A stretch of 64,000 bases of DNA from Micromonospora narathiwatensis (GTDB lineage Bacteria; Actinomycetota; Actinomycetes; Mycobacteriales; Micromonosporaceae), in the NCBI RefSeq assembly GCF_900089605.1, contig NZ_LT594324.1, positions 2,542,001 through 2,606,000 on the forward strand, read 5' to 3'. Both the position numbers and the translations under genes were made by a program. Below are positions 59,819-64,000 of the stretch, piece by piece. Positions within the stretch are counted from its first letter, which is position 1. Every line of letters starts with the position of its first letter. The notes under the pieces were generated by a model. It searched no databases. It worked only from the letters and a program-made list of their open reading frames with translations, and was not told where the DNA came from.

Positions 59819-60502
59819 ATGGCGGGCCAGGGTTTGTCCAGTGACGAGGTGGCGGGCATTCGGGAGGCGTTGGCGGCGGGTCGAAAGCCGAAGGTGGTGT
59901 TCACAGCGGCGGCGGGGCAGATCGCGGGTCAGGTCGGGCAGGTGGTGGAGCTGACCGATCCGGAGGTGTCCGAGGAGTTCGTGGTGGTGCGGTTCGGCCG
60001 CGACGAGCTGCCCTTCTCCCCCGCCGACGTGGCGATCGCGCCGAAGGGGGCCGGGCGGAAGCCGGCGGAGCCGAAGCCGGAGCCGGAGGCAGCGGAGCCG
60101 CCGGTGGCTGAGCCGGAGTTCGTGTTGGACACGCCGCGGATGCCGGCGCCACGTCAGGAGGAGCCGAAGGTGGAGCAGCAGGCGGAGGCGAAGCCCGCGC
60201 GTCGGGTGGTGAAGGCGGTGAAGCCGAAGAGCCCGGCGGGGCTCACGGTGACGTTGGCGTACGCCGACGGCGAGTGGACGGTGGCGGCGCAGCAGGGCGC
60301 CAAGGCGCTGGCGAAGCCGTACGTGGTAAAGCCGGCGGAGGCGCTGCGGATGGTGGCGCTGGTGGATGTGCCGGGGGTGCAGGAGGCGGTGGAGCAGATT
60401 CTGGCCGCGGAGCGGGCCGAGGCGGAGCAGCAGGCGGAGAAGCTGCGCGCCGAGCTGGCGGAGATCGAGGCGCGGCTGGCGGAGTTGCGCGAGGCTCCCT
60501 GA
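59819..60502 (+). CDS. Actinobacterial hypothetical with Pro/Glu-rich linker
   Basis: The product is 227 aa in three parts: an N-terminal domain (VAGIREALAAGRKPKVVFTAAAG), a low-complexity Pro/Glu/Lys linker (about 80-140) and a C-terminal domain ending in a coiled coil (EQILAAERAEAEQQAEKLRA). No catalytic motif. In-frame GTG at 59816 is equally possible. It follows the peroxiredoxin gene by 67 bp. Confidence 0.7.
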   Translation: MAGQGLSSDEVAGIREALAAGRKPKVVFTAAAGQIAGQVGQVVELTDPEVSEEFVVVRFGRDELPFSPADVAIAPKGAGRKPAEPKPEPEAAEPPVAEPEFVLDTPRMPAPRQEEPKVEQQAEAKPARRVVKAVKPKSPAGLTVTLAYADGEWTVAAQQGAKALAKPYVVKPAEALRMVALVDVPGVQEAVEQILAAERAEAEQQAEKLRAELAEIEARLAELREAP

Positions 60503-60507
60503 GACCA

Positions 60508-60542
60508 CGAACCCCGGCCGAGACTGCTTCGGCCGGGGTTCG
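60508..60542 (+). terminator. Terminator after the hypothetical gene
   Basis: A perfect 14-bp stem (60508-60521 with 60529-60542) with a 7-nt loop, 5 bp after the stop. Confidence 0.8.
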
Positions 60543-60610
60543 GGCCGTCAGCGTGATGGACGGCGAGCCGTCCGTTGATCCGGCCTTGATGGTCGTGGAC
60601 GCGACGGTGT

Positions 60611-61546
60611 TCAACGTGGGAGCACCCAGGCCGGCGCCCAGGTCCCGGCGGCGCCGTGGGCGGTTGTTGTGGCGGCGAGGTGGTCGCGGAGGGCGGCCAG
60701 CGCCGGGTGGGGATTGTCGCGGTGCCAGAGGAGCGAGTGCGGGTAGACGGGCGTCGGGTCGGTCACCGGGATGCGGCGCAGGCCGTGGCCGGCGGGCCAG
60801 ACGAGGCGGGTCTGTTCACTCATGAAGGTGGCCAGTGCGGGGGTGTCGGCGACGGTGTCGAGGAGCGCGTCGGAGCCGAAGTTGGGGCCGGTCGCCTCGA
60901 TGGTGAGGCCGAACTCGGCGACGAGGTCGTCGTAGTAGGCGGCCCACTCGGTACCGGCGACGATGCCGGGCATCCAGATCCGGTGCCCGGCGAGTTGGGC
61001 GATGGTCACCGACCGGGCCGTCGCCAGAGCGTGGGCGGGGCCGGTGAGGAGTTGGAGCGGTTCGTCGAGCACCCGGACGGATTCGATGTCCTCGGGCAGG
61101 GGTCGGCCGGGCATGGCGACGGCGCGGAAGGACGCGTCGATCGTCCCGGACCGAATGGCGGCGACGGCGGTCTCGACGTCGAACAGCATCACCACGTCGA
61201 GTTCGATCTCGGGGTGCGTGCGGTGGAAGCCGCGCATCAGGCCCGCCGGCGCGACGCGCGAGGCGATCACGTCGACGCGCAGCGGACGGCGGCCGGTACG
61301 CACGGACGCGACGGCGCGTTCGGCGACGCGGAGCAGTTCGCGCGCGTGGGGCAGGAACGCCTGCCCGTCGATGGTGAGCTCGGCGCCGCGCGGCGTGCGG
61401 GTGAACAGCCGTACACCGAGGTTGCGCTCCAGCGCGGCGATGCGTTTGGAGACGGCCTGCTGGGTGATCGACAGCTCGGCGGCGGCTTCCTGGAACTGGC
61501 CCGCGTCCACGGCGGCGACGAAGGTGCGCACGGTGTCGTAATCCAC
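60611..61546 (-). CDS. LysR-type transcriptional regulator
   Basis: The product is 311 aa: a winged helix (TVRTFVAAVDAGQFQEAAAELSITQQAVSKRIAALERNLGVRLF) and a two-lobed effector domain. The start is the GTG at 61546 (VDYDTVRTF, the usual LysR beginning); a GTG at 61567 would overlap the operator palindrome. It is divergent from the MFS exporter gene and likely controls it. Confidence 0.9.
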   Translation of the reverse strand: MDYDTVRTFVAAVDAGQFQEAAAELSITQQAVSKRIAALERNLGVRLFTRTPRGAELTIDGQAFLPHARELLRVAERAVASVRTGRRPLRVDVIASRVAPAGLMRGFHRTHPEIELDVVMLFDVETAVAAIRSGTIDASFRAVAMPGRPLPEDIESVRVLDEPLQLLTGPAHALATARSVTIAQLAGHRIWMPGIVAGTEWAAYYDDLVAEFGLTIEATGPNFGSDALLDTVADTPALATFMSEQTRLVWPAGHGLRRIPVTDPTPVYPHSLLWHRDNPHPALAALRDHLAATTTAHGAAGTWAPAWVLPR

Positions 61547-61565
61547 GCCGACAGACCCTACCGAC

Positions 61566-61580
61566 ACAACTGTTGGTTGT
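61566..61580. promoter_or_regulatory. LysR-type operator palindrome
   Basis: ACAAC-TGTTG-GTTGT is a 5-5-5 palindrome of the LysR class placed between the divergent LysR and MFS genes. Confidence 0.6.
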
Positions 61581-61683
61581 AGCTTGCCGGCCTGGCGGTT
61601 GTTTGATCCGTAGTCCTGCCGCTTGTTTGGATCTCACTGGTCAACGTCGGGTTGTTCGGTGGGGATTGCGGGGGCTGCTGGGC

Positions 61684-62928
61684 ATGGTGGCTGGCAGGTC
61701 GTTGGGGCGGCAGTTCGGGTGGCTGTGGGCGGCGTACACGGTCAGCATGTTCGGCACGTGGCTCGGGTTCGGCGCGTTTCCCTTGATCGCGATCCTCGTG
61801 CTGCACGCCGGGCCGTTCGAGGTGTCGCTGCTGTCCGCTGTGGGGTTGGCGGTCGGTGCGGTGGTCGCGGTGCCGCTCGGCCCGTGGGTGGAGTTTCGCC
61901 GTAAGCGGCCGGTGATGGTGACGATGGACCTGATCCGGTTCGCCGCGTTGATGAGCGTCCCCGCCGCGTACGCGCTCGGCTGGCTCACGTTCACCCAGCT
62001 CGTGGTCGTGTCGGTCGTCGCCGCCGCGGCCGACATCGCCTTCAAGGCGGCCGGCGGCGCCTACCTGAAGGGCCTGGTACCTCGGGCGGACCTGCTCGTC
62101 GCGAACGGACGGTTCGAGGCCACCACCTGGACCGCCACCGTGGTGGGACCGCCGCTCGGCAATGCCGCGATCGGCCTGTTCGGCCCGGTGGCGACCGTGG
62201 CGGCCGATGCGATCAGCTACCTGCTCTCGGCGGTGGGTATCCGCGCGATCGGGGGCGGCGAGCCGCGCCCCGCCCGGAGCGACGGCCCACGGCTGCGAGC
62301 CGGCGACCTGCTCGACGGGTGGCGCCACGTCCTGACCCACCCGGCGTTGCGCCCGCTGTTCTTCAACACGATCCTCGTCAACGGCCTGATCATGGCGACC
62401 TCACCGCTGCTCGCCGTTCTCATGCTCGACCGGCTCGGGTTCGCGCCCTGGCAGTACGGCCTCGCCTTCGGAGCACCGTGCGTCGGCGGACTGATCGGCT
62501 CGCGACTGGCCCGCCGGCTGGTCACCCGGTTCGGACAGCACAAGGTCCTGCGCGCCGCCGGGGCACTGCGCGTGTGCTGGCCGATCGGGTTGGCCTTCGT
62601 CGGCCCCGGCACTGCCGGGCTCGTGCTCGTCATCGCCGTCCAACTTGGCCTGGTCACGTGCATGGGCGTGTTCAACCCGGTGTTCGCCACCTATCGACTC
62701 GACCGGACCGCGTCGGGCCGGGTCGCCCGCACGCTGTCCGCGTGGTCGGTCACCAGCAACGCCACCATCGCCGCCATGACCGCCCTGTGGGGCGTGCTGG
62801 CCGACGTCACCGGCCCGCGCACCGCGATCGCGATCGCGGGTCTTCTCATCCTGACCACCCCGCTCCTGCTCCCGAGACACGACCGCGCCGGGCGGCACGA
62901 GCAGGAACTGGCCCCGAGCCACCCGTGA
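61684..62928 (+). CDS. MFS transporter (12-TM, MFS_3/EntS-like)
   Basis: The product is 414 aa with about twelve membrane segments. The N-terminal part FGWLWAAYTVSMFGTWLG, PLGPWVEFRRKRPVM (motif-A-like) and the ADIAFKAAGGAYLKGLVP loop, where EntS-like proteins have a motif rich in AFxPA, place it in the MFS_3 exporter group. Cargo unknown. The ATG at 61684 fits the membrane start. It is divergent from the LysR gene. Confidence 0.88.
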   Translation: MVAGRSLGRQFGWLWAAYTVSMFGTWLGFGAFPLIAILVLHAGPFEVSLLSAVGLAVGAVVAVPLGPWVEFRRKRPVMVTMDLIRFAALMSVPAAYALGWLTFTQLVVVSVVAAAADIAFKAAGGAYLKGLVPRADLLVANGRFEATTWTATVVGPPLGNAAIGLFGPVATVAADAISYLLSAVGIRAIGGGEPRPARSDGPRLRAGDLLDGWRHVLTHPALRPLFFNTILVNGLIMATSPLLAVLMLDRLGFAPWQYGLAFGAPCVGGLIGSRLARRLVTRFGQHKVLRAAGALRVCWPIGLAFVGPGTAGLVLVIAVQLGLVTCMGVFNPVFATYRLDRTASGRVARTLSAWSVTSNATIAAMTALWGVLADVTGPRTAIAIAGLLILTTPLLLPRHDRAGRHEQELAPSHP

Positions 62929-62976
62929 GACACCGCGCGGGGCCGGTGCGGCCTCCCCGCACCGGCCCCGCGCTGA

Positions 62977-63975
62977 TCAGTGTTGCGGGATGTTCGCCAC
63001 GCCGATCCGCTTGCGGAACACCCAGTAGGTCCAGCCCTGGTAGGCCAGCACGATCGGGGTGAAGATGACCGCCACCCACGTCATGATCTTGAGGGTGTAG
63101 GGGGTGGAGGCGGCGTTGGTGGCGGTGAGGGTGCCGGCGGTGTCCAGGGTGGACGGCAGCACGTTGGGGAACAGCGCGGCGAACAGGGTGGCCACGGCCA
63201 GTGCGATGGCCACGGCGGTGCCGGTGAACGCCCAGCCTTCCCGGCGTACCCGGGCGGCGGCGAGAGCGCCGAGCAGGGCGAGTGCGGCGCCGACGGCGAG
63301 CACGACGGCGGCCGCGCTGGAGCGGATGGTCAGCGTCCAGGTCAGGAAGGCCACGGCGACGACGGCGGTGCCGGCGCCGACCTTGACGGCGAGGGCGCCC
63401 GCGCGCTGGCGGACGTCGCCGGTGGTCTTGAGGGCGAGGAACACGGCGCCGTGGGTGAGGAACAGGCCGAGGGTGGTCAGGCCGCCGAGCAGGGCGTACG
63501 GGTTGAGCAGGTCGAGCAGGCCGCCGACGTACTCGTGGTCGGCATCCAGGGGTACGCCGCGCAGGATGTTGGCGAAGGCGACGCCCCACAGGATCGCCGG
63601 GACCAGTGAGCCGAAGAAGATGGCCTGGTCCCAGCGACGTTTCCAGGACGCTTCGGGGCGCTTGTGCCGGTATTCGAAGGCGACGCCGCGGGCGATGAGG
63701 GCGAGCAGGATGAGCAGCAGCGGCAGGTAGAAGCCGGAGAAGAGGGTGGCGTACCACTCGGGGAAGGCGGCGAACATGGCGCCGCCGGCGGTGATGAGCC
63801 AGACCTCGTTGCCGTCCCAGACGGGGCCGATGGTGTTGATCAGGACGCGGCGTTCCCGGTCGTCGCGGCCGAGGACGGGCAGCAGCATGCCGACGCCGAA
63901 GTCGAAGCCTTCGAGGATGAAGTAGCCGGTGAACAGTACGGCGACGAGGAGAAACCAGACGGTCGTCAGTTCCAC
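62977..63975 (-). CDS. cydB: Cytochrome bd ubiquinol/menaquinol oxidase subunit II
   Basis: The product is 332 aa with about eight membrane helices. CydB marks: TTVWFLLVAVLFTGYFILEGFDFGVGMLLP and GPVWDGNEVWLITAGGAMFAAFPEWYATLFSGFYLPL. It forms the terminal oxidase with CydA and reduces O2 to water at low oxygen. The GTG at 63975 has CCGGAG upstream. The 25 bases to the right edge contain TGA (63990-63992 on the minus strand), likely the end of cydA, which lies beyond the window. Confidence 0.96.
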   Translation of the reverse strand: MELTTVWFLLVAVLFTGYFILEGFDFGVGMLLPVLGRDDRERRVLINTIGPVWDGNEVWLITAGGAMFAAFPEWYATLFSGFYLPLLLILLALIARGVAFEYRHKRPEASWKRRWDQAIFFGSLVPAILWGVAFANILRGVPLDADHEYVGGLLDLLNPYALLGGLTTLGLFLTHGAVFLALKTTGDVRQRAGALAVKVGAGTAVVAVAFLTWTLTIRSSAAAVVLAVGAALALLGALAAARVRREGWAFTGTAVAIALAVATLFAALFPNVLPSTLDTAGTLTATNAASTPYTLKIMTWVAVIFTPIVLAYQGWTYWVFRKRIGVANIPQH

Positions 63976-64000
63976 GGTGGGCTCCGGGGTCAGTAGGCGA

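Noticed and set aside
63990..64000. cydA as a separate feature
   Set aside because: Only the last eleven bases would be inside the window, too little to support.

Overview
The window is very GC-rich DNA with strong G/C bias at third codon positions, many GTG starts, frequent four-base GTGA/ATGA gene overlaps and many apparently leaderless promoters. It carries the conserved actinobacterial block pgsA-like / DUF881 / small basic protein / DUF881 / gcvH / FHA (GarA-like) / MerR (FtsR-like) / BFN-domain / MerR, in the same order as Rv1822-Rv1830 of Mycobacterium tuberculosis. Together with DUF5999, S-adenosyl methyltransferase (DUF574-type) and PP2C-type genes this points to a filamentous actinomycete. 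Micromonosporaceae (Micromonospora or a close relative) is my best guess; no rRNA or other species marker is present. It reads as chromosomal core plus some accessory genes, not a phage or plasmid.

Layout. 0-10 kb: two almost identical 1,077-bp direct repeats (168-1244 and 9016-10092) each carry a secreted lysozyme/SLT-like protein, its long leader and its terminator, and each is preceded by an array of about 41-bp repeats. Between them lie an MFS exporter, a geranylgeranyl-reductase-type flavoprotein, a zinc alcohol dehydrogenase, a Tat-exported 5'-nucleotidase and a nucleotidyltransferase pair. 10-19.3 kb: a complete selenoprotein locus: a structured leader with terminator, a formate dehydrogenase with an in-frame UGA and a SECIS hairpin, its FeS and NrfD-type subunits, tRNA-Sec, selA and selB. 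19.3-26.7 kb: a CorC/HlyC-type membrane protein, an endonuclease III relative, a universal stress protein, an S-adenosyl methyltransferase, a SpoIIE-type phosphatase and a MarR regulator, with several microproteins.

26.7-41 kb: the pgsA-gcvH-garA-ftsR cluster behind a structured leader; a truncated haemoglobin with a flavohaemoglobin-like reductase; a DivIVA-domain protein; a sirtuin; and gcvP under a glycine riboswitch. gcvH and gcvP of the glycine cleavage system are therefore about 8 kb apart. 41-53 kb: pabB-like enzyme (preceded by a tiny TTA-containing ORF), prolyl aminopeptidase with a divergent MarR, peptide deformylase, GNAT, HxlR with a divergent nitroreductase, TauE/SafE, two EEP/esterase-type genes plus a degenerate esterase paralogue, folD under a ZTP riboswitch and an NRAMP-like transporter.

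53-64 kb: a tyrosine recombinase, a perfect palindrome with Xer-site geometry at its start, a membrane protein and a convincing 28-bp dif site (54995-55022). Strand composition flips sharply near 53.4 kb, so this is probably the replication terminus region. It is followed by a secreted glycoside hydrolase with FnIII and CBM2 modules, an SDR, a peroxiredoxin, a LysR/MFS divergent pair and cydB at the right edge.

The most interesting items are the Xer/dif/palindrome arrangement, the repeat arrays in front of the duplicated secreted gene, the unidentified structured RNAs at 10151-10297 and 26776-26940, the compact selenocysteine locus, and the catalytically dead esterase paralogue next to the intact one.
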